From Bradyrhizobium barranii subsp. apii (GTDB lineage Bacteria; Pseudomonadota; Alphaproteobacteria; Rhizobiales; Xanthobacteraceae), in contig NZ_CP096255.1 of NCBI RefSeq assembly GCF_011516635.5, forward strand, positions 6,880,501-6,944,500: a stretch of DNA of 64,000 nt, read 5' to 3'. Positions 28,239 through 37,746 of the stretch are shown piece after piece. Numbering within the stretch: position 1 is the stretch's first letter; each line of letters begins with the position of its first letter. A model generated the notes under the pieces. The model made no database searches. It saw only the letters and a program-made list of their open reading frames with translations, and was not told the origin of the DNA. Position numbers and translations under genes: made by a program.

Positions 28239-29098
28239 TGTCTGGAGCTCGATCGACCATGAAACTGGCTCTGGCAAATTCGCCAGCCTCCGTCGAATCG
28301 GCGCGGAAACAACCGGCCATTCAAGTCTCAGACCTGAGCATCGTTTTTGACACCCGCGGCGGGCAGACCATCGCGGTGGATCGCGTGTCCTTCGACGTGG
28401 CACCTGGCGAGTTCGTTTGCATCGTCGGGCCCTCCGGCTGCGGCAAGTCGACGGTGCTCAATACGATCGCCGGACTGGAGGTGCCGTTTGAAGGCGACAT
28501 CCTGGTAGAGGGCTCGCGTGTCTACAGCCCGCGACCCGATGTCGGCATGGTATTCCAGCAGCCGCATCTCTTCCCCTGGAAGTCTGTCCGCAGGAACATC
28601 GCCCACGGCCCGAGGATGCATGGGAAGTCCAGGACGGAAGCGAATGCCATCGCCGACGATCTGATCGCGATGGTCGGTCTCAAGCGTTTCGCCGACGCCT
28701 ATCCGAACACGCTGTCCGGGGGCATGCAACAGCGCGTGGCGATCGCGCGAGCGTTGGCCAATCAGCCGCGCGTGCTGCTGATGGACGAGCCCTTCGGGGC
28801 CCTCGATGCGCAGACCCGGGCGGTGATGCAAGACAATCTGCTGGAGCTGCGCGACCGGATCAAGGCGACGATCGTGTTCGTCACGCATGACATCGATGAA
28901 GCCATCGTGCTGGCCGACCGTGTTCTCATCATGAGCGCGGGGCCCGGCCGCATCCTGCGCGAAGTCGCGGTCAAGCTGCCGCGCCCGCGGTCGAGTTCTG
29001 TCATGGTCGAGCCAACCTATCTTTCCCTCAAGAAGGATTGTCTCGACGTCATCCGCGCAGAAGGGTTGCGGGCGTTCAATCAGTCGGACGCGAGCTGA
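28238..29098 (+). CDS. ABC transporter ATP-binding protein (SsuB/TauB-like)
   Basis: 286 residues from the overlapping ATG (a second ATG at 28259 is possible). Walker A GPSGCGKST, Q-loop MVFQQPHLFPW, signature LSGGMQQRVAIARAL, Walker B VLLMDEPFGALD and the H-loop THDIDEA are all present. The FPWKSV and GALDAQTR details place it in the nitrate/sulfonate/taurine ATPase subfamily. It powers the importer with the two preceding gene products. Confidence 0.9.
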   Translation: MSGARSTMKLALANSPASVESARKQPAIQVSDLSIVFDTRGGQTIAVDRVSFDVAPGEFVCIVGPSGCGKSTVLNTIAGLEVPFEGDILVEGSRVYSPRPDVGMVFQQPHLFPWKSVRRNIAHGPRMHGKSRTEANAIADDLIAMVGLKRFADAYPNTLSGGMQQRVAIARALANQPRVLLMDEPFGALDAQTRAVMQDNLLELRDRIKATIVFVTHDIDEAIVLADRVLIMSAGPGRILREVAVKLPRPRSSSVMVEPTYLSLKKDCLDVIRAEGLRAFNQSDAS

Positions 29099-29161
29099 TC
29101 CCCCAGAACTTGGAAATCGCGAAGCAGCCCGCAGCGCGCTGGCATGGTTCTTGAATAATCG

Positions 29162-29914
29162 ATGCCGGGTCTCACCGTGGAGCCGGCGATGCACAGGGCG
29201 AATAGCGCGATAGCGGCAGGCGTGATGCTGGCCGAGTCGGACAATCTCGTCAGGCCGCTGCCCGGCTTGCTGGATGGTCTCAACCGGGCTGATTGCAATC
29301 GGCTGCGCGCGATCGGACGCGAGAAGGCCCTGGAAGCCGGCCAACTGGTTTGGTCTCAGGGCGACACACAGGCTGGGATCTACCTGATCAGCGAGGGACG
29401 CATACGCAGCTACTATGCGGCGCCGTCGGGGCGCGAGGTCACGCTCGCCTACTGGTTTCCCGGCAACTTCGTCGGCGGCCCCGATATATTCGGAACGGGC
29501 CCGCACATGTGGTCATCGGTTGCGGCCGAACCCAGCCTGTTGACGTTCATGCCGGGACTGGCGCTGCGGCGGCTTGCGCTGGAATCGCCGGCGATCGCCG
29601 TCGCCTTGCTGGATGCCCTGGCATTCAAGGCGCGTTGCTATTCGGCGATGGCCCAGATGCTCGGGACGCGCTCGGTGACCGAGCGGCTGCATAGCCTGTT
29701 GATCTTCCTGTCGCACGTCTACGGCGTGAAGCGCGACGGCGAGGTCGTCATCGGGATGCCGTTTACCCACGGCGATCTCGCCAATCTCATCGGATCCACC
29801 CGCCAATGGGTGACAGTACAGCTCGCACGGCTCCAGGAGGAAGGCGTGATCAGGTACGACAGATCCGTGATTTCGATCCTGGATCTTTCGACGCTCGAGC
29901 AAGAGATGGAATGA
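29162..29914 (+). CDS. Crp/Fnr-family transcriptional regulator
   Basis: 250 residues. The cyclic-nucleotide-binding-like domain (about 35-150: EAGQLVWSQGDTQAGIYLISEGRIRSYY) is followed by the dimer helix and a winged helix with recognition motif HGDLANLIGSTRQWVTVQLARL (about 200-222). The FNR cysteine cluster is absent. It lies 63 bases after the importer and converges with the amidase, so it may regulate this nitrogen-uptake unit. Confidence 0.8.
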   Translation: MPGLTVEPAMHRANSAIAAGVMLAESDNLVRPLPGLLDGLNRADCNRLRAIGREKALEAGQLVWSQGDTQAGIYLISEGRIRSYYAAPSGREVTLAYWFPGNFVGGPDIFGTGPHMWSSVAAEPSLLTFMPGLALRRLALESPAIAVALLDALAFKARCYSAMAQMLGTRSVTERLHSLLIFLSHVYGVKRDGEVVIGMPFTHGDLANLIGSTRQWVTVQLARLQEEGVIRYDRSVISILDLSTLEQEME

Positions 29915-29924
29915 ATTCCGACCT

Positions 29925-31310
29925 TCAGCCGCCAGACTTCAATTCGAACGCCGCTCGGCCTGCACTGGCCTCGAACCGCCGCGCCAGTCCGATCAGCGCG
30001 CGATCATGCCAGGCCGGCGCCAGAAGGGTCACGCCCATGGGCATGCCGTTCGGCAATGTCGCGTTCGGAACCGCCACGCCGCAGAGATCGAGCAGATTGG
30101 CAAAGTACGAGTAGTAGCCGAGGCGATTGTTGAGAGTGATCGGATCGCGATCCATCTCCTCCAGCGTGAACGGCCGCGGTGCGGTCGGGACCACCAGCGC
30201 ATCGATACCCGCAAAGATCGCCTCGGCGTCGCGGCGAAGCCGGCGCAGCCGGTGAATGGCACCAAATGTGTCGATCGCTGAATAGCCGGCGGCCGAGCCC
30301 AGCACGGTCCTCGTGACATCAAGCAGGGAGCCGGAATCGATGTCCATCAGCGAAGCGATGGCCGAGTGCCGCTCCGCGACCCAGGGTCCGCTGAACATCA
30401 ACTCCCCGGCCTGGCGGAACGGCGCGAAGTCCACCTCGATCGCCGTTCCTCCGATCTGCGTGAAACGCTCGCAGGCGCGCTCATAGAGCTCGCCGCATTC
30501 CGGCATGCCGAAGCATTCGAGATCGGCGGCCGCAATGCGGCCGAACCGGAACGATGGCACCGCCCCGCTGGCGAAAGAAAACGCCCTGGGCAGGCGGCTG
30601 TAGGGATCTTCGAAATCGAACCCTTCGATAATTTCGAGGATTGCCTCGCCATCGCTGACGGTATTGCAGAACACCGAAACGCAATCGATCGTCGGGCAAT
30701 TCGGCACCAGCCCGCGCGATGACACCAGCCCAACGGTCGGCTTGATTCCGACGATGTTGTTGAAGCCGGCAGGTATGCGGCCGGACCCGCCGGTATCGGT
30801 GCCGAGCGCGAACGCGACGTGCCCGGCCGCGACGGCGACCGCGGACCCGGAACTGGAGCCGCCCGCAATATAGCGCGCATCGGCAACCGACGCGCAGGGG
30901 CCATAGGGTGAACGCGCACCGGACAGGCCTGTGGCGAACTGATCGAGATTGGTCTTTCCAAGGCAAATTGCGCCGGCCGCGGTGAGGCGTTCGACGCTGT
31001 GCGCGGAATGCCAGGGCGTGTAGCTGAACGCCGGGCATGCGGCAGTGGTCGGCATTCCCTCGACATCGATATTGTCCTTCACACCAAAGGGAATGCCGAG
31101 CAGCGGAAGATTTTCGCCTGTCCGCGCGCGCGCCACGAGCTTCCGGCATGCTTCAAGCGCCTCCTCCCGCGGGCGGAGATAGATCCAGCAATTGCGGTCG
31201 CGCTCGGCCTCGATCCGGTCATACGCCGTTTCGATCGCCTCCAAAGGCAGGGACGAATTCCTGGCAATGGTTTCGTGATTTGTCCTGGAGCGCGCGACAG
31301 ACTGGCTCAC
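29925..31310 (-). CDS. allophanate hydrolase-like amidase (AtzF N-terminal type)
   Basis: 461 residues of the amidase signature family. The Lys-cisSer-Ser triad is visible: K78 in GVKDNID, about S153 in GGSSSGSAVAVAAG and S176 in TDTGGSGRIP. The GLSGARSPYGPC segment and overall pattern are those of allophanate hydrolase. Full AtzF proteins are about 600 residues and have a second domain that completes decarboxylation; that domain is missing here and no separate gene for it is visible. It may act on allophanate or on another ureide imported by the convergent ABC system. Confidence 0.75.
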   Translation of the reverse strand: MSQSVARSRTNHETIARNSSLPLEAIETAYDRIEAERDRNCWIYLRPREEALEACRKLVARARTGENLPLLGIPFGVKDNIDVEGMPTTAACPAFSYTPWHSAHSVERLTAAGAICLGKTNLDQFATGLSGARSPYGPCASVADARYIAGGSSSGSAVAVAAGHVAFALGTDTGGSGRIPAGFNNIVGIKPTVGLVSSRGLVPNCPTIDCVSVFCNTVSDGEAILEIIEGFDFEDPYSRLPRAFSFASGAVPSFRFGRIAAADLECFGMPECGELYERACERFTQIGGTAIEVDFAPFRQAGELMFSGPWVAERHSAIASLMDIDSGSLLDVTRTVLGSAAGYSAIDTFGAIHRLRRLRRDAEAIFAGIDALVVPTAPRPFTLEEMDRDPITLNNRLGYYSYFANLLDLCGVAVPNATLPNGMPMGVTLLAPAWHDRALIGLARRFEASAGRAAFELKSGG

Positions 31311-31423
31311 CGAATATCTCCCTCTCTAACCGGCAGGCGCGAAATTGCGGGAGCTCTGCGCGGGCAACAAGCAATTAAGTGCTTCGCGCAAAATGGTCGG
31401 CCGTATCAGGATATAAGCGGCTC

Positions 31424-31460
31424 AAAGAAAAAGGGCGCCGTGCCGAAGCACGACGCCCTT
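31424..31460 (-). terminator. rho-independent terminator after the Tim44-like gene
   Basis: Read on the minus strand, the arms AAGGGCGTCGTGC and GCACGGCGCCCTT close over a TTCG loop and are followed by TTTCTTTG. It lies 20 bases after the stop codon. Confidence 0.85.
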
Positions 31461-31479
31461 GTCTTTAATCTGCGTACGA

Positions 31480-32487
31480 TCAGTTGGTCTGCTGGATCGC
31501 CGACAATTCCCAGCCGCTGCCCGGACGGCGGGCAAAGGTCCAGATCTCGGTCGCCTCGCCCGGCTGCTCGCTGCCGGCGACAACCGTACCGCTGTTGCGG
31601 TCCAGCGTCTTGTCGGTGAGGGCGAAGCGCAGCGCCACCGTGGCGTATTCGGTCTCGCCTTCGCGCCAGGCCTCCGCGAGGTCGCCCTGCAACAGCTTGA
31701 CGTTGGTCACCTTGTTGACGACGTTGCGCGCGCGGTTCTGGCCAAGGTCCTGCTCGAAATAGGAGACCATTTCCGGCGTCGCGAGCGTGTGCAGCTTGGC
31801 CACGTCCTCGTTCGACCAGGCGGCCTGGACATCGCCGAGCAGGCGCTCGAACGCCTCATAGTCATCCGGCTTGATCTCGAGCGGCGCGTTGTTGGCGCCG
31901 CCGAAGCCGAAGCCGCCGAGACCACCGCCAAGTCCACCACCGACGCTACCGCCACCGAGGCCGCTGCGATAGTTCGGCTGCGGTCCCTGACCGCTGCCTG
32001 CATCAGCATTGGCATAGGCCGCCTGCTGCGAGTGGCGGCGCTGCCACCAGGACATCGCCAGCCGCACCACCAACACCACGAGAGCGATCTGGATGATCAG
32101 GCCAATGATTGACGACAGGCCGCCGAGGCCACCGAACAGGCCGCCGCCGAACAGCATGCCGAGCAGGCCTGCGCCGAGGAAGCCGGCCGCAAGGCCGCCC
32201 ATGAAGCCGCCGGCGCGGCCGAACAGGCCGCCACGCGCGGGTGCGGCGGCAGCCGAATTCATGCCGGCACCCGGCTGGGTATAGGTGCGGTTGAACTGCG
32301 AGGTCGAGCCCGGCGCGGTCGTGGTCGACGGCGGCGCCGAATAGGTGCGCGAACCGCGCGAACCCGACGACATGCCACCACCGACGCGGGCGTCGGCGGA
32401 CGAAATCACCAGCGCAGTCGGCAGCGCAAGCGCCAGCATGACGGCGAGGGTCTTGAAGAGAGTGCGGGAGCGTTGCGAGAAAGTCAT
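31480..32487 (-). CDS. Tim44-like domain protein
   Basis: 335 residues from the ATG at 32487. A signal-anchor (about 12-38) is followed by a Ser/Gly/Pro-rich linker, then a long Gly-rich hydrophobic stretch (about 88-150, GLLGMLFGGGLFGGLGG) giving membrane segments. The C-terminal Tim44-like domain (about 205-335, LLGDVQAAWSNEDVAKLHTLATPEM) belongs to the SnoaL/NTF2-type fold. Bacterial Tim44-like proteins are membrane-associated; their role is unsettled. A terminator follows the gene. Confidence 0.8.
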   Translation of the reverse strand: MTFSQRSRTLFKTLAVMLALALPTALVISSADARVGGGMSSGSRGSRTYSAPPSTTTAPGSTSQFNRTYTQPGAGMNSAAAAPARGGLFGRAGGFMGGLAAGFLGAGLLGMLFGGGLFGGLGGLSSIIGLIIQIALVVLVVRLAMSWWQRRHSQQAAYANADAGSGQGPQPNYRSGLGGGSVGGGLGGGLGGFGFGGANNAPLEIKPDDYEAFERLLGDVQAAWSNEDVAKLHTLATPEMVSYFEQDLGQNRARNVVNKVTNVKLLQGDLAEAWREGETEYATVALRFALTDKTLDRNSGTVVAGSEQPGEATEIWTFARRPGSGWELSAIQQTN

Positions 32488-32740
32488 GTGCGTTTCCCAA
32501 ATCCCCGGCATGGGGACGTGCTCCTAAGATGGGCAGACTTCCCGAAAAGTGAAGCCGGTTTCGGAACTTATGGCTGCGGCCCTCAGTCGCGGGGATGTGG
32601 CAAAAGCCCATATTTGGCGGGGGTTTGGCCGGGGAGCCGGAGGAACTGCGGTCGCGGGTTACCGGCGGGTTTACGGCAGGAATGCCGCTTTTTCCTCGTC
32701 ATTTCGAGGAACTCTCGCAAATCGACCGTGGTAGTCGCCG

Positions 32741-35323
32741 TCATCCCGCCTTTGCCATCGTCTCCTTTACGGCCGCCACGAGCTGGCTGAGCGTGAACGG
32801 CTTTGGCAGGAAGTCGAATTGCTGGCCTTCGGGCAGGCTCTTCTCGAAGGCATCCTCGGCGTAGCCGGAGACGAAGATGAACTTGATGTCGGGATTCTTC
32901 TCGCGCATCGCCTTCAGCAGCGTCGGGCCGTCCATCTCGGGCATCACGACGTCGGAGACGACGAGATCGATCGCACCGCTCTGTTCCTCCAGGACCTCCA
33001 TGGCCTCGACGCCGTTCTCGGCCTCGACCACGGTGTAGCCGCGCGAGCGCAGGCCGCGTGCGTTCAGCGCGCGCAGGCCCTCTTCGTCCTCGACGAGAAG
33101 GATGGTGCCCTGTCCGGTGAGATCGGTCCGCGGCTTGGCCTCCGCCGCCGCAGGTGCGGTCTCCTTCGCGGCGCCATTGGCCGCGCCGACCACTGCAGCG
33201 GGCTGCTCCTGCACCTCCGGCTCGGCGTGATGGCGCGGCAGGAAGATATGGAACGAAGTCCCCTGCCCCGGTTCCGAGTCCACGTAAATGAAGCCGCCAG
33301 TCTGCTTGACGATGCCGTAGACGGTGGAGAGCCCGAGGCCGGTGCCCTTGCCCACTTCCTTGGTCGAGAAGAACGGCTCAAAGATCTTGTCGCGGATATC
33401 GGCGGGGATGCCGGTGCCGGTGTCGGCGACCTCGATCCGTACATAGTCCGCAGCCGGCATGCCCTTGTAGGCGAGCTTGGCCGCTTCTTCCGCGGTGACG
33501 TTGGCGGTGCGGATGATCAGCTTGCCGCCGTCGGGCATGGCGTCGCGCGCGTTCACCGCGAGGTTGACGATCACCTGCTCGAACTGGGAGACGTCGACCT
33601 TCACCGGCCAGAGATCGCGGCCGTGGATGGTCTCGTGCTTGACCTTCTCGCCGATCAGCCGGCGCAGCAGCATGGCGAGATCGGACAGCGCATCGCCGAG
33701 GTCGAGCACCTGCGGCCGCAACGTCTGCCGCCGCGAGAACGCCAGCAACTGCCGCACCAGCGTCGCCGCGCGCGTCGCGTTCTGCTTGATCTGCATGATG
33801 TCCTGGAACGACGGATCGGTCGGCTTGTGCGCGTTCAGCAGGAAGTCGTTCGCCATCATGATGGCGGAGAGCACGTTGTTGAAGTCGTGGGCGATGCCGC
33901 CCGCGAGCTGGCCGACCGTCTCCATCTTCTGCGACTGGTTGATCTGGTTCTCCAGCGCGCGCCGCTCGGTGGTCTCGAGCATGTGCACGATGGCGGCTTC
34001 GGCCTCGTTCTCGGCCGCATCCACCGGCGTGACGAAGAACTGGCCCCAGCGCTCCTTGGCTCCCTCGAGCGCCACCTCGACCGGCGCGACGTCGGCCTGG
34101 CCCTCCGCGGCCTGGTTGATGGCCGTGATCAAAAGTTGCCGGTCGCGCGAATTGACCGCGCGGAAGATCGACTTGCTGGCGCTGTCGAGCCCGAGGGCCT
34201 GCCCGAGCTTGGCGTAGCGCGCGTTGGCCCGCACGACGTTGCCGCCTCGGTCGACGGTCGCGATCGCCATCGGCGTATGGTCGAAGAAGCGCATGAAGCG
34301 CACTTCGGCGGCGCGGTCGGGATCGCTGCGCTCGTCGCGGGCGCGGCTGATGACGAGCGTGCGCGACGGCCCCGGCGCGCCGTCTGCGCCGAAGGCGAGC
34401 TTGTGATAGAGCCGCACCGGCATGGTCTTGCCGGTGCGCATGCGCAAGTCGATGTCGAAGACTTCCGTCTTCACCTCGCCCGGCACCGCCACGATCGCGG
34501 TGAGCAGCGAGGCGCCGTCGCCGGAGACGATGTCGGTGAGCTTCAGCCCGCCCGAGCCGATCTCGGCGAGATCGTAGTCGAGCCAGTTCGCCAGTGTCGC
34601 GTTGACATAGGCGAGCTCGCCGGCCGGATTGACCGAGAAGAAGCCGCAGGGCGCGTGATCGAGATATTCGATCGCGTGCTGGAGTTCCTGGAACACGTCC
34701 TCCTGGCGCTCGCGGTCGCGGGTGATGTCGGAGATCGACCACACCGCGTATTTCGCCTCGCGCTTCCCGGTGCCGAGCGGGCGCACCCGCATGCGCAGCC
34801 AGCGGCCCTGGCTGCCGTCATGGCCGGAGATGCGCACCTCTTCCTGCTGCCGTTTTCCTTCGCGCGCGGCCTTGAGCAGGCGGAACACGGCTTCGGAGAC
34901 GTCGGGGTTGCCGATGAAGACGCGCTCCACGGGCCGCACCTCCTGCGGTCCGCTGGCGCCGGTGAGCGTCAGATAGGCAGCGTTGGAATAGACCACGTGG
35001 CCGCGGGGATCGGTCACGGCCAGGCCGTCGAAGGCGTGGTCGGCAATGCGCCCCATCACGGGATCATCGAGACTGCGGTCGACGAAGCGGATGATGCCGG
35101 CGGCGAAGGCGAACAGGTTGAACAGGCCGACCATCGCCAGCACGGCGAGGATGCCGAGGATATAGGGCTGCGCCTGCGCGCGCCCGAGCGTCATCAGCCC
35201 GACGGCGACGGCGACGAGGCCGGCGGCCACCAGCAGCACCAGCGCAATACTGCCCGAGCGCGGCGACGGCTCGTGCGCCGCAACGGGCTCGCGTGTGAGG
35301 TCGTGGTCGGTCTCGGCAGTCAT
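32741..35323 (-). CDS. cckA: CckA hybrid histidine kinase/phosphatase
   Basis: 860 residues. Two membrane helices (about 24-45 and 55-78) precede PAS-like domains (about 92-200, 212-330, 345-450). The HisKA domain has phospho-acceptor H479 in GGIAHDFNNVLSA, then comes the HATPase domain (NLAVNARDAMPDGG, DTGTGIP, GTGLGLSTVYGIV) and a C-terminal receiver with phospho-acceptor D791 in SDVVMPEMDG. This layout and the HDFNN H-box identify CckA, which passes phosphate through ChpT to CtrA and controls cell cycle and motility in alphaproteobacteria. It lies 154 bases downstream of flhB on the same strand; an independent promoter is possible. Confidence 0.92.
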   Translation of the reverse strand: MTAETDHDLTREPVAAHEPSPRSGSIALVLLVAAGLVAVAVGLMTLGRAQAQPYILGILAVLAMVGLFNLFAFAAGIIRFVDRSLDDPVMGRIADHAFDGLAVTDPRGHVVYSNAAYLTLTGASGPQEVRPVERVFIGNPDVSEAVFRLLKAAREGKRQQEEVRISGHDGSQGRWLRMRVRPLGTGKREAKYAVWSISDITRDRERQEDVFQELQHAIEYLDHAPCGFFSVNPAGELAYVNATLANWLDYDLAEIGSGGLKLTDIVSGDGASLLTAIVAVPGEVKTEVFDIDLRMRTGKTMPVRLYHKLAFGADGAPGPSRTLVISRARDERSDPDRAAEVRFMRFFDHTPMAIATVDRGGNVVRANARYAKLGQALGLDSASKSIFRAVNSRDRQLLITAINQAAEGQADVAPVEVALEGAKERWGQFFVTPVDAAENEAEAAIVHMLETTERRALENQINQSQKMETVGQLAGGIAHDFNNVLSAIMMANDFLLNAHKPTDPSFQDIMQIKQNATRAATLVRQLLAFSRRQTLRPQVLDLGDALSDLAMLLRRLIGEKVKHETIHGRDLWPVKVDVSQFEQVIVNLAVNARDAMPDGGKLIIRTANVTAEEAAKLAYKGMPAADYVRIEVADTGTGIPADIRDKIFEPFFSTKEVGKGTGLGLSTVYGIVKQTGGFIYVDSEPGQGTSFHIFLPRHHAEPEVQEQPAAVVGAANGAAKETAPAAAEAKPRTDLTGQGTILLVEDEEGLRALNARGLRSRGYTVVEAENGVEAMEVLEEQSGAIDLVVSDVVMPEMDGPTLLKAMREKNPDIKFIFVSGYAEDAFEKSLPEGQQFDFLPKPFTLSQLVAAVKETMAKAG

Positions 35324-35477
35324 TTCAAGCTGGCACAGCCTGTCGGCAGAGAATCAACGCGCTACGGGGCGCGTGGGGTCCTCCCTGCCTGAATCGGACC
35401 CGCAGGCGCAAGGGTAGCAAGGGCGAAAGGTACGCTGATTCCCAGATTACGGCCATTTCCGGTACTTTTCGGGCATT

Positions 35478-36557
35478 TTATCCGCGTCCGGCGCCGAATC
35501 CCTGCTTCAGCCGCATGACGTAACCGATGACCTCGGCGACTGCATGGTAGTGCTCGGTCGGGATTTCCTGGTCGATTTCGACGGTGGCGTAGAGCGCGCG
35601 GGCGAGCGGAACGTTCTCGACGATCGGGATGTCGTGCTCGTGCGCGATCTCCCGGATCTTGAAGGCGAGATTGTCGACGCCCTTGGCGACGCAGATCGGC
35701 GCGGACATGCCGCGCTCGTAGGACAGCGCGATCGAATAGTGGGTCGGGTTGGTGATGATCACCGAGGCCTTGGGAACCGCCGCCATCATGCGCTTCTTGG
35801 AGCGCTGCTGGCGCAATTGCCGGAGCTTGCCCTTGATGTGCGGGTCGCCTTCGGACTGCTTGAACTCTTCCTTGATCTCCTGGAGCGACATCTTCTGCCG
35901 CTGGAACCAGCTGCGATATTGGAAGAAATAGTCGCCAATGGCGATGATCGCGAGCGCCGCGACCACTGCGCCGAGCAGATGAATGGGCAGGCTGGTGCTG
36001 GCGCCCAGCATGGCGGCCGGATCGAGCCTGACCATCGCCTCCATGCGATGGCGCTCCGGCCACAGGACCACGGTCATGACCGCGCCGAGCACGATCAGCT
36101 TGCCGAGCCCCTTGAGGAAGTTCGCGGCCGCCTGCTTGCCGAAGATGCGCTTGAGGCCCTCGGCCGGCGACAGTTTGCTGAATTTGGGTTTCAGGGATTC
36201 GGCCGACCAGACCAGGCGATGCTGGAGCACGTTGCCGGCAATCGCCGCCAGCACCAGCATCAGCAGGGGCACGCCGATCGCTGCGAGCACGGCGACCTCG
36301 ATCTGCTGCATCAGCGCGAGCAGAGCCCTGCCGTCGGTCTTGATCATCCAGGAATTGGCAAGCAGGTTGCGCATCGGCGTCACCAGCCCGCTGCCCACCG
36401 AGCCCGAGAAGGTGGAGACCACGAGCGTGCCGCCCGCGATCATGAACCAGGTGTTGATCTCCTGGCTCTTGGCGACGTCGCCGCGTTCGAGCGCCTCTTC
36501 GAGACGCTTTTGTGTCGGGTCTTCTGTTTGACTGTCGGGATCGTTGTCGTCTGCCAT
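35478..36557 (-). CDS. flhB: flagellar export apparatus protein FlhB
   Basis: 359 residues. Four membrane helices lie in the first 215 residues, and the cytoplasmic domain contains the autocleavage motif N270-P-T-H273 (VIITNPTHYSIAL). Cleavage there switches the export gate from rod/hook to filament substrates. It starts 7 bases after fliR. The N-terminal TEDPTQKRLEEALERGDVAKS is the standard FlhB beginning. Confidence 0.95.
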   Translation of the reverse strand: MADDNDPDSQTEDPTQKRLEEALERGDVAKSQEINTWFMIAGGTLVVSTFSGSVGSGLVTPMRNLLANSWMIKTDGRALLALMQQIEVAVLAAIGVPLLMLVLAAIAGNVLQHRLVWSAESLKPKFSKLSPAEGLKRIFGKQAAANFLKGLGKLIVLGAVMTVVLWPERHRMEAMVRLDPAAMLGASTSLPIHLLGAVVAALAIIAIGDYFFQYRSWFQRQKMSLQEIKEEFKQSEGDPHIKGKLRQLRQQRSKKRMMAAVPKASVIITNPTHYSIALSYERGMSAPICVAKGVDNLAFKIREIAHEHDIPIVENVPLARALYATVEIDQEIPTEHYHAVAEVIGYVMRLKQGFGAGRG

Positions 36558-36564
36558 CGATCAC

Positions 36565-37335
36565 CTATTTGAGCGGCATCATCTGGTGCATCACACCGAT
36601 GAAATAGTCGAGATACGTGCCCATCATCGCGGTGAGCACCACGGCGAGCACCAGGAAGCCCACGAAGATCGACAGCGGCACGCCGACGAAATAGACCTGC
36701 ATCTGCGGCATCAGCCGCGCCAGCACGCCGAGCCCGATATTGAAGACGAGGCCGAACACAAGGAACGGTCCGGAAAGTTGCAAGCCCAGGCTGAACGCGG
36801 CGGCAAAGGCGCGCGTCGCCAGCGAAGCGACGTCGCCGCTCGATACGGTCTCGCCGGGCGCGAAGATCGTGTAGCTGTCGTTCAGCGCGGCGATCACCAG
36901 ATGATGGCTGTCGGTGGCAAACAGCAGCGTCACCCCGAGCATGGTCAGGAAATTGCCGACCAGCACGCCCTGCTGTCCCTGTGTCGGATCGACCGAAGTG
37001 ACGAAGCCGAGCCCCATCTGCTGCGCAATCACGGCGCCCGCGACCTGAAGCGCCGACAACGTCACGCGCGCGGTCGCCCCCAGCACGATGCCGATCACGA
37101 TCTCATGCAGCATCATGACCAGCAACGGCGCGATCGAGCCCATGTCGACGTGATAGGCGTTGCGATGCAGCGGCAGGATGATCAGCGTCAGCAGCAGCGC
37201 GATCGCCAGCTTGATCCGCGTCGGAATGTTGGTCTCGCCCAGCCCCGGCAACAGCATCACCATCGCACCGACCCGGGCGAAGGCGAGCATGAAGGAAGCG
37301 GCGAGCGCCGGCAGCAGCGAGACGTCGATGCGCAT
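36565..37335 (-). CDS. fliR: flagellar export apparatus protein FliR
   Basis: 256 residues, about six membrane helices; the FliR signature lies in VMLLPGLGETNIPTRIKLAI and in the GFVTSVDPTQGQQG loop. It forms the export gate core with FliP and FliQ. It sits 17 bases after fliQ and 7 before flhB, the usual coupling. Confidence 0.93.
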   Translation of the reverse strand: MRIDVSLLPALAASFMLAFARVGAMVMLLPGLGETNIPTRIKLAIALLLTLIILPLHRNAYHVDMGSIAPLLVMMLHEIVIGIVLGATARVTLSALQVAGAVIAQQMGLGFVTSVDPTQGQQGVLVGNFLTMLGVTLLFATDSHHLVIAALNDSYTIFAPGETVSSGDVASLATRAFAAAFSLGLQLSGPFLVFGLVFNIGLGVLARLMPQMQVYFVGVPLSIFVGFLVLAVVLTAMMGTYLDYFIGVMHQMMPLK

Positions 37336-37352
37336 GTCGGGCGCATTGTGCC

Positions 37353-37616
37353 TCAGCCGCCGATGATTCGCGACGAGATCCGCATCATGTGGGAATGGAG
37401 TGCGTCGGCCATGAACGGCAGCGCCAGCAGCATCGTGGCGAAGATGGCCAGGATCTTCGGCACGTAGATCAGCGTCTGCTCCTGGATCTGCGTCAGCGCC
37501 TGGAACAGCGACACGACGACGCCGACCACGAGGCCGACCACCATCAGCGGCGACGACACGATCACGATGGTCCAGATCGCATCACGCGCGACGTCGAGGG
37601 TTTCAGGTCCGGTCAT
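37353..37616 (-). CDS. fliQ: flagellar export apparatus protein FliQ
   Basis: 87 residues with two membrane helices and the family motif VSLFQALTQIQEQTLIYVPK between them. It is a core subunit of the type III flagellar export gate. An intergenic repeat separates it from fliE. Confidence 0.93.
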   Translation of the reverse strand: MTGPETLDVARDAIWTIVIVSSPLMVVGLVVGVVVSLFQALTQIQEQTLIYVPKILAIFATMLLALPFMADALHSHMMRISSRIIGG

Positions 37617-37642
37617 GTTCTTTTTCTCACTGTGAGTTGTTC

Positions 37643-37737
37643 GTCATTCCGGGGCTCGCGAAGCGAGAGCCCGGAATCCATACTCCCGATCGTGGTTATG
37701 GATTCCGGGTTTGCGACGTCGTCGCGCCCCGGAATGA
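37643..37737. repeat. dispersed palindromic repeat, family C
   Basis: About 95 bases. GTCATTCCGGGGCTCGCG with GAGCCCGGAAT, then a second hairpin with GGATTCCGGG and CGCCCCGGAATG. It lies inside the flagellar operon between fliE and fliQ. A shorter related hairpin is at 16793-16836. Confidence 0.75.
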
Positions 37738-37746
37738 AAGGACCGA

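Noticed and set aside
32819..35392. 857-codon open frame on the plus strand opposite cckA
   Set aside because: Its sequence is the complement of conserved CckA domains, is rich in His, Arg and Gly without any domain pattern, and has no ribosome-binding site; high GC produces such shadows.
36544..37467. 307-codon plus-strand frame opposite fliR
   Set aside because: FliR is unambiguous on the other strand; this frame is Arg/His/Gln-rich shadow.
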